Positions 63,384-64,000 of a stretch of 64,000 bases of DNA are shown here, one piece after another. The stretch is from the NCBI GenBank assembly GCA_025506515.1, contig CM046443.1, forward strand, positions 90,328,414 through 90,392,413, given 5' to 3'. The translations under genes were made by a program, and so were the position numbers. Below the pieces are notes generated by a model that made no database searches, was not told the DNA's origin, and saw only the letters and a program-made list of their open reading frames with translations. Origin of the DNA: Flaveria trinervia (taxonomy: Eukaryota; Streptophyta; Magnoliopsida; Asterales; Asteraceae). The first letter of the stretch is position 1, and every line of letters begins with the position of its first letter.

Positions 63384-64000
63384 TGTAAGGTTTAATATAA
63401 GGCTGACGCAACCCAAACACCCAAAGTCTCTCCTGCATGCATGCACAAGTGTACTAAAGTGGAATGCTTTGGAAGTTTCACACCCAACATTAGAAAATAT
63501 TCTAAGTGTGAAATCTTCCGAAGCCAAGACCAATATCTTCTGAACCCAAACATGAAGTCTTCCGAAGCTTCAGAGACAAAGTCTTCTGAAGCCAACACTT
63601 GAAGACAGATTTCTTCCGAAGACTTTTGAACACATGCTTTATCTGATGTTTCTTTTCCATAAAGCTGGACCCCCTTTCCGCTGCAACTCTGATAAGACAC
63701 CAACTATACATAAGTTGGCTAAAGGTCCATGCTTTTGGTAACTTTACATTGAGATCTTGAGTCAGTAACTTTCTATTTTATGTACTTTATCCTTTTTGTA
63801 ACATACTAGGATGTGAGATATGGCATGTCATAGTCACTAGTCAAAAGGCAATCTACCTTTTGACTCTACATTGATTTTGTTGTTGTCTAGATCATGTATC
63901 CAATAGGCCTTCAAAGTATGGCCGGCTGTAGGTTGTACTATAAGTATTTCTGGTCCTTGTATCTTATCATCCACTGCTTTGTAAACACTTGTAAGGAACT
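63384..64000 (-). mobile_element. Inverted copy of the 59681-60508 LTR, cut by window end
   Basis: On the minus strand the LTR ends CCTTACA at 63384. It matches 60508 back to about 59870 of the plus-strand copy, including the CTTCCGAAG words (63510-63630) and the TTTCACAC...GTGTGAAA hairpin. The outer flank ACTCTCACG shows no primer-binding site, so this is a solo LTR or a 3' LTR. About 210 bp more should lie beyond the window. Confidence 0.85.

Overview
The window is plant nuclear DNA, from a large-genome eudicot. Asteraceae (lettuce or sunflower relatives) is my best guess from the look of the elements, but nothing here proves it. I recognise no intact host protein gene, rRNA, tRNA or CRISPR. 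Almost everything that can be explained is LTR retrotransposon, nested several layers deep, plus one end of a CACTA DNA transposon. A run of exactly 100 N (7188-7287) marks a scaffold gap.

Layout. 1-3987: AT-rich DNA with no supported gene. 3988-7187: broken Ty1/copia element C1 (minus). 7288-8174: 3' end of a Tekay-like Ty3/gypsy LTR (plus). 8175-15335: gypsy element G2 (plus), with 50 bp of 5' LTR, decayed gag-pol and a full 2.1-kb 3' LTR. 15336-20175 and 52692-53932: G4, a gypsy-type element (minus) with very long LTRs (about 3.3 kb) and only about 1.2 kb of non-coding interior. 20176-52686: a SIRE-like copia element C3 (minus), inserted in the 5' LTR of G4 with target duplication GTTAT. 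C3 itself hosts G3 (21861-31993, minus Tekay-like gypsy, duplication TCCTC) and G1 (43781 to about 52432, plus Tekay-like gypsy with a truncated 3' LTR). 53933-54718: a broken coding remnant. 54719 to about 57437: one end of a CACTA element. About 57438-63383: an Athila-like element reduced to LTR, gag and protease, with a solo LTR (59681-60508, duplication GAATA) in its gag. 63384-64000: an inverted copy of that same LTR, running off the window.

Order of events from the nesting: G4 first; then C3 into its 5' LTR and G2 into its 3' LTR; then G3 and G1 into C3, and probably a Tekay element into the 5' LTR of G2. All pol regions carry stops, frameshifts or lost catalytic residues, so no element here looks autonomous.

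The most unusual signal is a vocabulary of short palindromic words (CAGTCGTGCGACTGA, CATTCGCATG, CATGCGATTG) clustered in the LTRs of both the copia element C3 and the gypsy element G2. Two other families carry different palindromes (GCGTATGATACGC in the Athila LTR, CTTCGGAAG in the solo LTR and in the C1 gag). C3 also has a four-copy hairpin array with compensatory changes (35345-35488), a large extra reading frame downstream of pol, and no usual primer-binding site.
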